Assembly: GCF_028435365.1 (NCBI RefSeq)
Contig: NZ_JAGTJJ010000010.1
Location: 1-64,000 of the forward strand
Origin: Polyangium jinanense
GTDB lineage: Bacteria > Myxococcota > Polyangia > Polyangiales > Polyangiaceae
DNA length: 64,000 bases
Direction of reading: 5' to 3'
Shown here: positions 1 to 9,481 of the stretch, piece after piece
Numbering within the stretch: the first letter of the stretch is position 1
Layout: the number at the start of each line of letters is the position of its first letter
Made by a program: the position numbers and the translations under genes
Notes under the pieces: generated by a model
Told to the model about the DNA's origin: nothing
Databases searched by the model: none
The model's input: only the letters and a program-made list of their open reading frames with translations

Positions 1-1
1 G

Positions 2-64
2 CAGGAGCCGCTGCTCGACCTCCTCCACGGTTCCTTCAGCTGGATGCTCATGCCGATCGCGTGA
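2..64 (+). CDS. C-terminal end of an unidentified protein (cut by window start)
   Basis: The second forward frame is open from the first base to a TGA and reads about 20 residues ending FSWMLMPIA. Nineteen of its twenty codons end in G or C, the codon signature of the real genes here. The other two forward frames lack that bias. The fragment is too short to assign a family or function, so this only records that a gene on the same strand probably ends just before the SNF2 helicase. Confidence 0.45.
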   Translation, partial: QEPLLDLLHGSFSWMLMPIA

Positions 65-145
65 ACCACTACGAACTTTGGGGATGATGTACTAGCCTGA
101 GGGGAGGCGACACGCGCGCCGTCCCGTGCTACCGCTCCCGTCGTC

Positions 146-3103
146 ATGGACTCGCTCCTCCAGGCGGTTCGTAAAGCCTGCCCGCCCGGTCTCTGGTCGA
201 AGGGCGTCAACCTGGCCCGCGACGGCGCCGTGATCCTCGACCGGAAGACCTCCACCGAGCTCACCTATCGCATCCGCGTCCCCGGCGTCGCCATCGCGCC
301 CACGGTCACGCTGTACGCCGCGGACGAGGAGTGGACCTGCGATTGCGGCGGGAAATTCGATCCCTGCCAGCACGTCGCCGCCGCGGTGATCGTCGCCGCC
401 CAATCCCCCGAGGGCCACGCTCCCGCGACCGGGACGGACATGAGCCAGCGGGCCGCGCCCGCGCCGAAGCCCGTGCTCGGCAAGATCGAATACGAGTTCA
501 GCCGCGACGCGGGCACGTTGTTCCTGGAGCGCGCCGTGGTCTTTCCGGACGGTCGCCGCGAGCCTTTCCAGGGATCGATCACGAATCGCGTCTCGCGCGG
601 CGATCTGCCGGTCTTGCCCACGCATGAGGACATCACGATCGACCGGATGTTCTCCACCTGGAAGGGCGGCGTCGTCCCGCTCTCGCGCGTGCGGGAACTG
701 TTTGCGCTCCTCGAGAATGCGCCGAGTGTCCTTTTCGACGGTTTTCCGGTTCGCACGAGCAAGCAGGCCGTGCGCCCCTCGGCCGCCGTGATCGACGGCA
801 AGAATGGCGGCGTCCTCGTGCGGGTCGAGAAAGACCCTTCCGTCGACGAGGTCATTGCCCGCGGCGCCGCGCGTACGGGCGACGTCCTGCGTCCCCTCGG
901 GGATACCTCGATCACGGGCGATGCATGGGAAAAACTCCCCATGGAGCGGCTCGTTGCGAAAGAGGAGCTCGGCACGTTCGTCACGAAGATCCTCCCCGAC
1001 CTCGACAAACACACGCGCCTCGTGGTGCGCACGCGCAGGCTGCCGGGCGTGGCGCGGAAAAGCCGCCCGCGCATTTCGATCGAGCTCTCGCAGGCCGGGC
1101 ATACCCTCTCCGTGCTGCCGCTGCTCGTGTATGGGGATCCGCCGGAGGCGCGCGTCGATCAGAATGTGCTCGTGCACCTCGGCGGGACCGTGCCCGTGCG
1201 TGACGAAGCCGAGGAGCGAAGGCTCATCGAGCGGCTCCGCGACGAGCTCAACCTGATCCCCGGCCGGCGTGTCGATCTCGACGGCGAGGCCGCATTACGA
1301 TTCGCGCAGAAGCTCAAGGGATTCCGCGGCGGCGAGCAGGGCGAAACGCTCGGCGAGCTCTTCGGCAAGCGCCCGCTCGTGCCGCGGTTCGACATTCAGG
1401 GCGACGGCTTCGACGTCGTCTTCGAATCCATCGCCGAAGACGGCGAGGAGGGCGGGACGACGAAACACGCGAGCGGCGCGGCCGTCATTCGCGCGTGGAA
1501 GGACGGGCTCGACATCGTCCCGCTCGAAGGCGGCGGGTTCGCGCCGCTGCCGTCCGATTGGCTCTCGCGGTTCGGTGATCGCGTCGCCGATCTGCTCGCC
1601 GCGCGGGCGGAGACCGAGGACCAGACCATTCCGCCCGCGCTCCTGCCTGCGCTCGCGCGCCTCTGCGAGGAGATCGACGCCCCGCGCCCGCCGGGTTTTT
1701 CCCGGCTCGCCCCCCTGCTCGAAGGTTTTTCGGGGATCCCCGAGTCGCCCTTGCCCGCGGGCCTCGCCGCCACGCTCCGTTCGTACCAGCGCCGCGGCGT
1801 CGATTGGCTCTCGTTCTTGCGGGACACGGGGCTCGGCGGGATCCTCGCGGACGACATGGGCCTTGGAAAAACCCTGCAAGCGCTCGCAGCCACGCGTGGC
1901 CGCGCGCTCGTGGTTTGTCCGAAGAGCGTGCTTTTCAACTGGGAGGCGGAGATCCGGAAGTTCCGGCCAAACTTCTCCACGGCCCTCTACCACGGCCCCA
2001 AGCGCGCGCTCGATCCGAAGGCGGACGTCACGCTCACCACGTATTCGATGCTGCGTATCGACATCGAGGCGCTTTCCGCCATCGAATGGGATACGATCAT
2101 CCTCGACGAGGCGCAGGCCATCAAGAATCCCGACAGCCAGGTCGCGCGGGCCGCGTATGCGCTGCGTGGCAAATTCAAGGTGGCGCTCAGCGGTACGCCC
2201 GTGGAGAACCGGCTGGAGGAGCTCTGGAGCCAGATGCATTTCGCGAACCGCGGCTTGCTCGGCGGGCGGAGCGATTTCAAGGAGCGTTATGCCGGTCCGA
2301 TCGAGATCGGCCACGCCGGCGCGGCCGAGCGGCTGCGCGAGCGCATTCGCCCGTTCGTCCTGCGTCGATTGAAGCGCGAGGTCGCGCCCGAATTGCCGCC
2401 GCGTACCGATCGTGTGCTCAGCGTGGAGCTCGACGACAAGGAGCGCGCCGTGTACGACGCCGTGCGCGCGGCGACCCTCAGTGACGTGGTCAAGCGCCTC
2501 GCCGAGGGCGGCAGCGTGCTTGCCGCGCTCGAAGCTTTGCTCCGGCTGCGCCAGGCGGCCTGTCATGCGGCGCTCGTGCCCGGGCAGATGGCTCCGGGGT
2601 CGTCCAAGGTCGAGGCCCTCGTCGAGGCGCTCTCCGACGCGGCGGCGGACGGCCACAAGGCGCTCGTTTTTTCGCAATGGACGTCGCTGCTCGATCTCGT
2701 GGAGCCGCACCTCGCCGAGGCGGGGATCTCCTTCAATCGGCTCGATGGCTCGACCGTGGATCGCGCGGGCGTGGTGAACGAGTTCCAGGCCGATGGAGGC
2801 CCGCCGGTGATGCTGCTCTCGCTCAAGGCGGGCGGGACGGGCCTCAATTTGACGGCGGCCGATCACGTGTTCTTGCTGGATCCGTGGTGGAACCCGGCCG
2901 TCGAGGACCAGGCCGCGGACCGCGCGCATCGCATCGGCCAGGACAAACCCGTCTTCGTGTACCGGCTCGTGGCAAAGGACACGGTGGAGGAGCGGATTCT
3001 CGCGCTGCAGGAGAAGAAGCGGCTCGTGGCGGACGCGGCGCTCGGCGAGGCGGCGCAGGCGGCGGCGATCACGCGCGAGGATTTGATGGCGCTCCTCAGT
3101 TGA
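146..3103 (+). CDS. SWIM zinc-finger SNF2-family DNA-dependent ATPase/helicase
   Basis: This 985-residue protein belongs to the bacterial SNF2/Rad54-like superfamily 2 ATPases, which translocate on double-stranded DNA to remodel or displace bound proteins. A SWIM zinc finger near the N-terminus uses C65, C67, C74 and H76 ([12 protein letters not shown]). The ATPase core has the Walker A motif ADDMGLGKT around residue 570, the Walker B variant DEAQ around 652 and motif III LSGTP. The C-terminal helicase lobe carries [16 protein letters not shown] and the arginine-finger motif DRAHRIGQ. A long uncharacterised segment (about 100-540) separates the finger from the motor. ATG at 146 is the first in-frame start, but no clear Shine-Dalgarno precedes it. 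Family assignment is secure; the cellular substrate is unknown. Confidence 0.93.
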   Translation: MDSLLQAVRKACPPGLWSKGVNLARDGAVILDRKTSTELTYRIRVPGVAIAPTVTLYAADEEWTCDCGGKFDPCQHVAAAVIVAAQSPEGHAPATGTDMSQRAAPAPKPVLGKIEYEFSRDAGTLFLERAVVFPDGRREPFQGSITNRVSRGDLPVLPTHEDITIDRMFSTWKGGVVPLSRVRELFALLENAPSVLFDGFPVRTSKQAVRPSAAVIDGKNGGVLVRVEKDPSVDEVIARGAARTGDVLRPLGDTSITGDAWEKLPMERLVAKEELGTFVTKILPDLDKHTRLVVRTRRLPGVARKSRPRISIELSQAGHTLSVLPLLVYGDPPEARVDQNVLVHLGGTVPVRDEAEERRLIERLRDELNLIPGRRVDLDGEAALRFAQKLKGFRGGEQGETLGELFGKRPLVPRFDIQGDGFDVVFESIAEDGEEGGTTKHASGAAVIRAWKDGLDIVPLEGGGFAPLPSDWLSRFGDRVADLLAARAETEDQTIPPALLPALARLCEEIDAPRPPGFSRLAPLLEGFSGIPESPLPAGLAATLRSYQRRGVDWLSFLRDTGLGGILADDMGLGKTLQALAATRGRALVVCPKSVLFNWEAEIRKFRPNFSTALYHGPKRALDPKADVTLTTYSMLRIDIEALSAIEWDTIILDEAQAIKNPDSQVARAAYALRGKFKVALSGTPVENRLEELWSQMHFANRGLLGGRSDFKERYAGPIEIGHAGAAERLRERIRPFVLRRLKREVAPELPPRTDRVLSVELDDKERAVYDAVRAATLSDVVKRLAEGGSVLAALEALLRLRQAACHAALVPGQMAPGSSKVEALVEALSDAAADGHKALVFSQWTSLLDLVEPHLAEAGISFNRLDGSTVDRAGVVNEFQADGGPPVMLLSLKAGGTGLNLTAADHVFLLDPWWNPAVEDQAADRAHRIGQDKPVFVYRLVAKDTVEERILALQEKKRLVADAALGEAAQAAAITREDLMALLS

Positions 3104-3219
3104 TTGGACTGCCAACGAGGTAGGCGCGCGTGTGCGCCCCGGAGTTGTCGCCAATAGCGTGACGGAGCGGGAAATGCAGGCATTCGAGCACGGCACGTGA
3201 ATTGCTGTGCGCGGCCGTC

Positions 3220-4452
3220 ATGAAATGGCAATCGAGGCTCTTCTTCGTCGTGTCGGCGGGGCTCGTGGCGGCGGCATGTCAGGGGACGGAAGCCGTGCCG
3301 CTCACGCCGAGCACGGCGGGGCCGTTCACGGTGGAGGGGTATTACGGCAAGGGGGCGCCGAGCGTGTACGTGCTCGTCGTCGACGACGCGAATACCCCGG
3401 AGGCGGCCGCGCTTCGGGCGCGCGCGGCGCAAGCATTACGTGCGAGCCTCCTCGCCTACGTGGAGAGGCGCGGGGAGAGCTGCGTGGGGACGCGTGATCC
3501 CGCGGAATGGCGTCCGGGCGATGATCGTGTGGTCATCGTGCGAGCGAGCGCGCCGACGCAGCTTTCGCTCGTCACGCCCATCGATCGGCCCGCGCTCGCG
3601 TGGACGACGATCACGTCCAAAGAGGAAGAAATCGACGCCGTCGTGGCCGCCGCGACCGAGGCCATGGAGCAGCGGCTCGCCATGCCCGGGGAGACCTATC
3701 GGCCGCTGCGAGCCGCGAGCCGCGCGCTCGATCTCCTGAAGGGATTGCAGGCGCCGGAGACCGAATCGGAGACGGCGTTCGTCGCGTCCCTCGCCAAAGG
3801 TACGATCCAGGCGCTCGTCGTGGCGAGCACGCGGGACGACGAGGACGTCGTGCCCCCGGCGGACCTCGTTCCGAACGAGGTCTCGTTATCGTCGACGTAT
3901 CGTACGATCGTGGTGACGCCGTCGAATGCCGGGCAATGTCAGATCGGGGAGGCCGAAAGTACGCGCCTCGAAGCGTGGGGCGAGCTCGTCGGGGCGAGGG
4001 ATTATGGGTGGCCTTGCGACGATGACAGCACCTGGAACCTCATGCTCCATCCGGGGTTCGTCGATTGCGGGCACCTCTGCGTGGAACGACCGATCCAGGT
4101 CGACACGAGCGGCGCGGCCGCGTGCAAGGTCCACGTCGAGCAGCCAGACCTCGAGCGATGTGATCCCGACAAGGGATGGCGGGATCCGGGCGGGAAGGAG
4201 ATCCTCGTCGAGTGGAATGGCCAGACGCTTCGCCGCTGCGAGGTCGTGCAGCACGAGGGCGCGGCGCTCGAAAGCTGTCGCACCTCGCCCGATTGTCCGG
4301 GCTGTGCGAGCGGGTTTTGCGTGACAGACGTTTCCTTCGAAGAGGCGACGTGCGAGGAGGGGAAGCACCATTGGCCCCTCCGTTTCACCGGCGGAGCGAG
4401 GGCGCTGCCGTATGGACGGCTCGAACTCACCTGCGACACGGCGGAGGATTGA
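3220..4452 (+). CDS. Cys-rich lipoprotein of unknown function
   Basis: A type II signal peptide ends in the lipobox LVAAAC, with the acylated cysteine at residue 20. The mature protein (about 390 residues) is probably anchored to a membrane. The C-terminal half is cysteine-rich (for example CRTSPDCPGCASGFC), which suggests a disulfide-bonded extracytoplasmic domain. I recognise no enzymatic motif. A TTG lies 18 bases upstream in frame, but ATG 3220 gives a compact signal peptide (MKWQSRLFFVVSAGLVAAAC) and is preferred. Confidence 0.75.
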   Translation: MKWQSRLFFVVSAGLVAAACQGTEAVPLTPSTAGPFTVEGYYGKGAPSVYVLVVDDANTPEAAALRARAAQALRASLLAYVERRGESCVGTRDPAEWRPGDDRVVIVRASAPTQLSLVTPIDRPALAWTTITSKEEEIDAVVAAATEAMEQRLAMPGETYRPLRAASRALDLLKGLQAPETESETAFVASLAKGTIQALVVASTRDDEDVVPPADLVPNEVSLSSTYRTIVVTPSNAGQCQIGEAESTRLEAWGELVGARDYGWPCDDDSTWNLMLHPGFVDCGHLCVERPIQVDTSGAAACKVHVEQPDLERCDPDKGWRDPGGKEILVEWNGQTLRRCEVVQHEGAALESCRTSPDCPGCASGFCVTDVSFEEATCEEGKHHWPLRFTGGARALPYGRLELTCDTAED

Positions 4453-4479
4453 CCGGCGTGACAAGGGCTGCCGTCGAAC

Positions 4480-4628
4480 GATCCAAACACCCATCGAAGA
4501 TGGTCCCGGTGCTCGGGACAAACCGGATCGAGCGGATCCAGAGCGCGGCGAGCGCGCTCGCGATCGATCTCGACGTGCAGGATTGGTTTTTCGTGTGGAC
4601 CGCGTCGACGGGCCGGGAAGTGCCTTAA
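4480..4628 (+). pseudogene. Remnant of an aldo/keto reductase (C-terminal ~50 residues only)
   Basis: One forward frame reads HPSKMVPVLGTNRIERI and then WFFVWTASTGREVP before TAA. This matches the usual C-terminus of YdhF-type aldo/keto reductases, where a strand ending in VPV(I/L)GT contributes to NADPH binding and a tryptophan-containing helix closes the protein. Nothing upstream in this frame resembles the rest of the roughly 300-residue TIM barrel, because the preceding lipoprotein occupies that DNA. The fragment starts in the intergenic space and its stop overlaps the convergent DUF998 gene by four bases. It is best read as the leftover of a deleted gene. Recognition rests on memory of the family, without alignment. 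Confidence 0.6.
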
Positions 4629-5317
4629 TCACGAAGGCCGGCGAGCGCGGCCGTGCCGGCCATCCAGGCGACGAGCGCGAGCGCGGCGAGCTTTTGCAGC
4701 GCGGGAATCAGCGCCGAGGTGATTTCCACGCCTGAGGCGACGTGCGCTGCATAAAGCGCGCCGTCGAGCGCCGCGAGGCCCGCCGTCAATCCCGCGAGGC
4801 GCGCGGGCATGCGCGACCCGTGTCTCGTCGCGAGCAGCCCGAACGTGGCGAGGCCGCCCGCGAGGAGCCCGGGCACCGCCGCGACGAAGATGAGCAGCGC
4901 ATGGAGCACGCCATATCGCTGCGAGGGGGCGAGCGGCACCGCAATCGCGGCGAGCGCCGAGGCGAGCCCGAATCCACGCACGGCGAGCGCGAGCCGGCCG
5001 CGCTCCGGAAAGAGCCGCGTGACGAGGAACCAGAACGGCAGCGTGCCCGCGGACAGGAGGATCATGCCGGCCTTGCCGAAGGAAGCGCCGGGGTTCGTCT
5101 GCCCATTGAGGGCGCGATCGGCCGTCAGATCGCAAAAGAAATTGCGGAAAAAGTCGTGCCCGGGGGAAGCACGATCGAGCCACGTGCCGCCGGGATAGAG
5201 GGCCATCGCGGCGGCCATCAGCGAAAGAGACAGGACGAGCGACCCGAGCACGAAGAGCGCCGCGGCGCGCACGGCGGGCGGCGGAGCGGGGCTATCTTCG
5301 GCGATGGGGCGCGCCAT
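4625..5317 (-). CDS. DUF998-family integral membrane protein
   Basis: The 230-residue protein has about six hydrophobic segments. The first extramembrane loop contains FFCDLTADRALNG followed by NPGA, the pattern usual in DUF998 membrane proteins (roughly 200 residues, six helices, function unknown). Its start lies 12 bases after the stop of the upstream hypothetical gene on the same strand, so the two are probably co-transcribed. Family membership is inferred from the motif and topology; no catalytic role can be assigned. Confidence 0.72.
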   Translation of the reverse strand: MARPIAEDSPAPPPAVRAAALFVLGSLVLSLSLMAAAMALYPGGTWLDRASPGHDFFRNFFCDLTADRALNGQTNPGASFGKAGMILLSAGTLPFWFLVTRLFPERGRLALAVRGFGLASALAAIAVPLAPSQRYGVLHALLIFVAAVPGLLAGGLATFGLLATRHGSRMPARLAGLTAGLAALDGALYAAHVASGVEITSALIPALQKLAALALVAWMAGTAALAGLRD

Positions 5318-5329
5318 TGCCGCCCGAGT

Positions 5330-5905
5330 CTACTTCGATCCTTCCGACTTGGGGCGACGTACGAGGACGTGGTGGAACGCGGCGCCGAGGTGGCGAATCT
5401 CGGAGGCGGTGATGGTGGCGGCGTCGGCGCGCTCGCCCAGCTCGAATCGGCTCAGCACGAGCAGCCCCGCCTGGTGCGCCATGAGCAGCCGGTTCTTGAA
5501 CTCGGCGAGCCCGAGCCCGGACGTCTCGCCGCGATCTTCGAGCGAGCGGAACAGCGCGGCGATGAACACCTTGCCGTCGTCTCGACCGAGGAGCAGCTCG
5601 GTCGCCGCATGCCCCACGCGGACGGCGAAATCACGCGGGGAAAGCACGATCAGCGGCGGAGCCGAGCCGCGGCGCCGCTCGTCGTCGCGCAGCTTGCGCG
5701 CATGCGCGAGGAGCGCGGCCACGCCGTGCGGCGAGAGATCGGCGAGCAGGGCCAATAGCTCGCTCGCCGGATCCAGCATCGGCGGCGGAACGCTCGCGCG
5801 CGGCGGCACGCTCGCGCGCGGCGGCGCGATCGAGCCCGACCTCTGGGCCCGCATTTTCGTGCTGCTCTTGCGTTTGGGAAATGGGCTGAGTCGACCCTGC
5901 GACAT
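5330..5905 (-). CDS. Conserved hypothetical protein
   Basis: A 191-residue soluble protein with a low-complexity N-terminus: residues about 27-42 contain a repeated PPRASV element encoded by a short tandem DNA repeat. The folded part (about 45-185) includes DDGKVFIAALFRSL and GLAEFKNRLLMAHQAGLLVLSR. I associate this helical pattern with uncharacterised myxobacterial proteins, but I cannot name a family. No catalytic motif is evident. The alternative ATG at 5854 would remove part of the basic N-terminus. It sits directly upstream of the DUF998 gene in a likely two-gene unit. Confidence 0.65.
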   Translation of the reverse strand: MSQGRLSPFPKRKSSTKMRAQRSGSIAPPRASVPPRASVPPPMLDPASELLALLADLSPHGVAALLAHARKLRDDERRRGSAPPLIVLSPRDFAVRVGHAATELLLGRDDGKVFIAALFRSLEDRGETSGLGLAEFKNRLLMAHQAGLLVLSRFELGERADAATITASEIRHLGAAFHHVLVRRPKSEGSK

Positions 5906-6030
5906 GATGACCGGTCAACCTACCAGCGACCGGCCGCCCGGTGCAACAAGGCTTTTCCGCGTGCCCGGCGGAACGTGGGAGCGTCCACGAGACACCTCCC
6001 TTTGTTGCTCCGCGCGCAGAGGCGCCGCGC

Positions 6031-6576
6031 TCATCCACACATAGGTATGCTGGTGCAGATCGAGACGTCCATCTGGCCCGCATGACTCGCGCCGTTTGGC
6101 GTGACGAACGCGTATTTCACCTGCGCCGTGTCGTTCCCGACCGAGAGGACCTCGACCGAGGCGCTTTTCGGCGCTTCGGAGTTGCCGCCGACTCCATTCG
6201 CATACCACCACGCCTGCACCTCGTTCGTCGGCATGGCGGCATGGAACGTCCACGACTGTCCGGCCGCGAGCATGGACGTGTTGCCAGGGTAGATCGCGAA
6301 GTGGAGCTGCGGTTCGAGGCCCGCCGCCTGGCCGCATGTCGACGCGGTTCCGAGGTTGAATACGAGCCAGGGTCCGTCGTTCGGCGCGCAATCGTTGCTC
6401 ACGAGGCCCTCGGCGAGCAGGCTCATGGCCGGCCCGCCGCCGCCCTGGCCGCCGCTGCCGCCATGTCCGCCATTGCCGCCATTGCCGCCGTTGCCCTGCT
6501 GCACGTCGGGGCTCGAACACGCGGCAGCCAGGCCGAACGCGCCCAGCGTCGCCGCCAGCAACATTCCTTGTCGCAT
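6031..6576 (-). CDS. Small lipoprotein with Gly/Asn-rich linker
   Basis: The lipobox FGLAAAC is followed by a GNGGNGGNGGHGG-type linker, then a compact domain of about 130 residues with a few cysteines (CAPND, CGQAAG, CTSIPMC). ATG 6576 is preferred over the upstream in-frame ATG because GGAG sits about eight bases before it and the signal peptide then starts MRQGMLLAA. It lies 23 bases after the stop of the MepA-like gene. The glycine linker is typical of Polyangiales cell-surface lipoproteins. No function is recognised. Confidence 0.72.
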   Translation of the reverse strand: MRQGMLLAATLGAFGLAAACSSPDVQQGNGGNGGNGGHGGSGGQGGGGPAMSLLAEGLVSNDCAPNDGPWLVFNLGTASTCGQAAGLEPQLHFAIYPGNTSMLAAGQSWTFHAAMPTNEVQAWWYANGVGGNSEAPKSASVEVLSVGNDTAQVKYAFVTPNGASHAGQMDVSICTSIPMCG

Positions 6577-6599
6577 CGGAAAAACTCCTCGGCGCGCAA

Positions 6600-7847
6600 T
6601 CACCGCGTGATGCGCGGCGCGCCTTCCTCGTCGACGGCGTCTTTCACGTCGGCCGCGTCGGAGGCGGCCTCGTCACGTCCGTCGTCCTTCTTCGCCGCCT
6701 CGGTCCGCGCCGCGTCGTCGCGGCCGATCGAGGCGCCTGCGAGCGCCCACAAGGAGACCGGGACGTCCGGGCCCGTCGTCGCTTTCGTGGCGCGCGAGAG
6801 ATAAATGCCGCCCGAGCGCTCGCCATTGTCGCTGCGGGCCTCGGCCGTGCGGCGCGGGGCCGGCGCAGCGGGCGGAGGCGCCGCGCGGCGCTCCGGGGTC
6901 TTCACGCCGCGCTTGCCCTTCTTCGCGATCTTCTGCCGCGCCTTGCTCGGCGCGTTTTTCGCGATCTCGACGCAGCTCTTCGCCATCGAGGGCGGGCACG
7001 AGATCCGCACGTGGAAATGGTCGTCGTGGGGCAAACCCCCGGTCGGCTGCATCATGACCTGCGCGGCCCGCACGTAGAGGGCGCGCGCGATGCCACGCGA
7101 GCGAGCATGCGTGAGCAGGGCGTGCTTGATCGGCTCGGCCACGAAGATGTGGCTCACACGCGCCTGCCGATCGAGCAGGAGATTCTGCAAGAAGAGCCAG
7201 TTCCGCGCGACGTCGAAGCGCGCGCCCGGCACGCCCTTCGCCGTGAGCTTCTCGTCGACCTTCACGAACGAGGGGCGCAGCACGGGCTCTCCTTTTTCAT
7301 TCACCAGGTAAAACCCGAGATCCGCGTCGCGCCCGCTCTCGTGGGAGTGGTGATGCGCGAGCTCGCCGCCGTTCTTGCGCGAGAGGTCCCCGACGCCGAG
7401 GACGGCGCCCGGGTACTTCTTGTGCACGGCCTTGGCCGCGCGATCGAGCGCGTGGACGAGCGCGGGCAGGCCCCAGCGGGTGTCCGCGTCCTTGTAGTTG
7501 TAGGCCGGGACGACGCGCAGGTAGGGCTTGTCCTTCGTGTCGAGCCGAATGCCGCCTTCGAGGCGCCCGTCGTTCGGCGGGCCGACGGAATCGGCGCGCG
7601 GCGGCGGCTCGGGCTTTTTCTCCGGCGCCGCGACCTCGGTCTTCGTCGTCTTTCCGACCCGTCCGGGGCGTCCCGTGGCCGAGGGCTCGGTCTTGGCGCG
7701 GCGCGAAGGGCCTTGGGGCTTGTGCGTTCCCGCGCGTGCGGCCTGGGGGACGGCGGGCGTGGGCGGCGCGGCGTCGGCGGGCGTCGTGGGCGTGCCGCAG
7801 AGCGCAATCGCGAGCGCGGCGGCGAGGGAGCGGAAGGGGCTACGCAC
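6600..7847 (-). CDS. MepA-type penicillin-insensitive murein endopeptidase (LAS/M74-like)
   Basis: Members of this zinc peptidase family cleave D-alanyl-meso-DAP cross-links in peptidoglycan. The zinc-binding signature HHSHESGRDADLGFYL and the later HDDHFHVRI (second histidine ligand and catalytic region) are both intact. GTG 7847 gives an N-terminal signal peptide (MRSPFRSLAAALAIALC) for export to the periplasm; the frame stays open to ATG 7934, so the start is uncertain and the Shine-Dalgarno is weak. A Pro/Ala/Lys-rich linker precedes the catalytic domain. A basic and then acidic tail follows it, making the protein longer than the roughly 270-residue E. coli MepA. Confidence 0.82.
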   Translation of the reverse strand: MRSPFRSLAAALAIALCGTPTTPADAAPPTPAVPQAARAGTHKPQGPSRRAKTEPSATGRPGRVGKTTKTEVAAPEKKPEPPPRADSVGPPNDGRLEGGIRLDTKDKPYLRVVPAYNYKDADTRWGLPALVHALDRAAKAVHKKYPGAVLGVGDLSRKNGGELAHHHSHESGRDADLGFYLVNEKGEPVLRPSFVKVDEKLTAKGVPGARFDVARNWLFLQNLLLDRQARVSHIFVAEPIKHALLTHARSRGIARALYVRAAQVMMQPTGGLPHDDHFHVRISCPPSMAKSCVEIAKNAPSKARQKIAKKGKRGVKTPERRAAPPPAAPAPRRTAEARSDNGERSGGIYLSRATKATTGPDVPVSLWALAGASIGRDDAARTEAAKKDDGRDEAASDAADVKDAVDEEGAPRITR

Positions 7848-7950
7848 GGCCCCGGGAATAACCTTCGGCGAAGGACGGGGCCAAGTTTCCACCCAGCGTC
7901 CTCTGGGAAGATCGCTTCGTGATCTTCCGAGCATCGAACCGGTCGATGCT

Positions 7951-9318
7951 CTAGGGCTTCGCGTAGCCCCACTCCACCACCTGGGCCATGTCCTCGTCGT
8001 CCATCCCCGCCGCCTTGCGCGCCGCGCGATTGATCGAGATATCGAGGCTGAAGGGAAACCTCTTGGGAACCACGGCGTCGCGCATGCGCATGAACGCGAG
8101 CTCCTCGAGGGCTTGCTCGGGATTTGCCATTACGAATTCGCGACGAATCTTCTCCAACTGCTCGAGGTCGAACGCGTGCGCTTGCTCGCGCTCCTCGCGC
8201 GCTCGGCGCCTGTCTCCGTTACAGAGGTACGTGCTCCAGCGAACGCCGCTGCGAACATGGAAGATCTCGTCGGACATGATGGCCCCGAGGACGCGCGTGA
8301 CCTGCTCTTGCCCATAGAACGCGCGTTTCTTGATCTGGAGGACGAACCCATCCAGGGACAGCGCTTCCTCGAACGTGCTGCGCAGGAGGAGGCGCCAGAG
8401 CAGCTCGCGTTTGCTCCCCGGCTCGCACGGCGCGTGATGGTAGTGGAAGTCGTAGACGCCGGTGCTGATCGGCAGGTCCCCATACGTGCCGCCGAAGTCC
8501 TCGAGGGTGTTGATACAGGCCTGCGCGTGCCTCGACTCGTCGAACATCTGGCGCGCCATCGCCGCATGAAACTCTTCGGGCATGTCCGGGTGCTCGTAGG
8601 AGCACCGCGCGAACAGCTCGAGGGTGGTGATCTCCTCATCGGTCATGCCATGAAACATCTGGCGCGTGTGCTCGACCTCATCCTCGTAGATGGCGCGCGA
8701 CGACAGGGCCCCGCGTGTCGCGAACCTCATGTGGCCGGGCCGGCTGGGCCTCGGGACCCGGTCGATCGGAGCCCATAACCACTCGCTGACATCCGTCGGC
8801 GCGCCGGCCTCGCGAGCCTCCCAGAGCGCTTGGAGCACGCGCGCGTGCTCCTCGGGCGCTCCGGTGAGATGTTGCGCTTCGTACCAGGCGATCTGGGTCT
8901 CCAGGGAGCGCAAGGCGGTCTCGAGCTGCTCGCGAATGTTCGTGTCCAGCACCGGATCGGTGCCTCCCAGCACGTCGACCACAAGGCCCTTTGCGCGTCG
9001 CTTGAGGTCGGCGAACAGCGACCAGAGCAGGATCGGCTCTGACGCGCTCCTGTCGATCGCACAGGCGTAGTTTCGCCAGCCCTCGGGCAGGGACAGGCGA
9101 AAACCTCCGATCGGGAGGCTCAACGATTGCGTCGTGTTTCGCAGGGTGGAAGCATTCTGCATGCTCGCATATTGAAACCGACCCAGCGTCAGCGTCGTAT
9201 CGATCCCGACAATCTTGGGCATCCAACCGGCCAGAACATGGGCCGCAGCTCGCTCCAGATAGGCAATCCGCTGCAAGGCACAAAAGATGGCCGGACGCTG
9301 CCAAAACTCTCTGCTCAT
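7951..9318 (-). CDS. Ferritin-like di-iron protein, possible peptide-modifying oxygenase
   Basis: The 455-residue protein carries the four-helix ferritin-like pattern: a helix with EEITTLELFARC, an ExxH motif in DESRH (about residue 261), a helix with RSTFEEALSLDGF, and a second ExxH in DEIFH (about residue 350). These supply the carboxylates and histidines of a di-iron site. The N-terminal about 200 residues match nothing I know. ATG 9318 is chosen because GGAG lies eight bases upstream; the longer frame to 9501 crosses a strong hairpin and reads basic low-complexity sequence. It follows a 46-residue peptide gene, so one hypothesis is that it oxidises that peptide. Storage or an unrelated oxygenase role is equally open. 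Confidence 0.75.
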   Translation of the reverse strand: MSREFWQRPAIFCALQRIAYLERAAAHVLAGWMPKIVGIDTTLTLGRFQYASMQNASTLRNTTQSLSLPIGGFRLSLPEGWRNYACAIDRSASEPILLWSLFADLKRRAKGLVVDVLGGTDPVLDTNIREQLETALRSLETQIAWYEAQHLTGAPEEHARVLQALWEAREAGAPTDVSEWLWAPIDRVPRPSRPGHMRFATRGALSSRAIYEDEVEHTRQMFHGMTDEEITTLELFARCSYEHPDMPEEFHAAMARQMFDESRHAQACINTLEDFGGTYGDLPISTGVYDFHYHHAPCEPGSKRELLWRLLLRSTFEEALSLDGFVLQIKKRAFYGQEQVTRVLGAIMSDEIFHVRSGVRWSTYLCNGDRRRAREEREQAHAFDLEQLEKIRREFVMANPEQALEELAFMRMRDAVVPKRFPFSLDISINRAARKAAGMDDEDMAQVVEWGYAKP

Positions 9319-9370
9319 TGTCAAAACTCCAATGGAAGGAGCCTCGAATGCGGCTCTTCGTATCGAGGAC

Positions 9371-9389
9371 GGAGCCGCGCCGCGGCTCC
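9371..9389 (-). promoter_or_regulatory. Small GC hairpin before the di-iron gene
   Basis: A seven-base-pair inverted repeat (GGAGCCG/CGGCTCC, loop of five) lies between the larger hairpin at 9430-9466 and the start of the ferritin-like gene. In such GC-rich DNA a stem this short could be chance. Confidence 0.3.
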
Positions 9390-9429
9390 CGAGGTTGATT
9401 TCCTTCGCCTCGGGCAGTCTTGGCCGTCT

Positions 9430-9466
9430 TCGAGGCCTCCGATCGACAAGCGACCGGAGGCCTCGA
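9430..9466 (-). promoter_or_regulatory. Strong hairpin (16-bp stem, 5-nt loop) between peptide and di-iron gene
   Basis: The arms TCGAGGCCTCCGGTCG and CGATCGGAGGCCTCGA pair through 16 positions with one G-U, closing a five-base CTTGT loop. It begins 16 bases after the stop of the small peptide gene. No U-tract follows, so a classical intrinsic terminator is not shown. A partial terminator or mRNA-stabilising stem is plausible; such stems often let a precursor peptide be made in excess over its modifying enzyme. Confidence 0.65.
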
Positions 9467-9481
9467 GTGGGCTTTGGTGAG

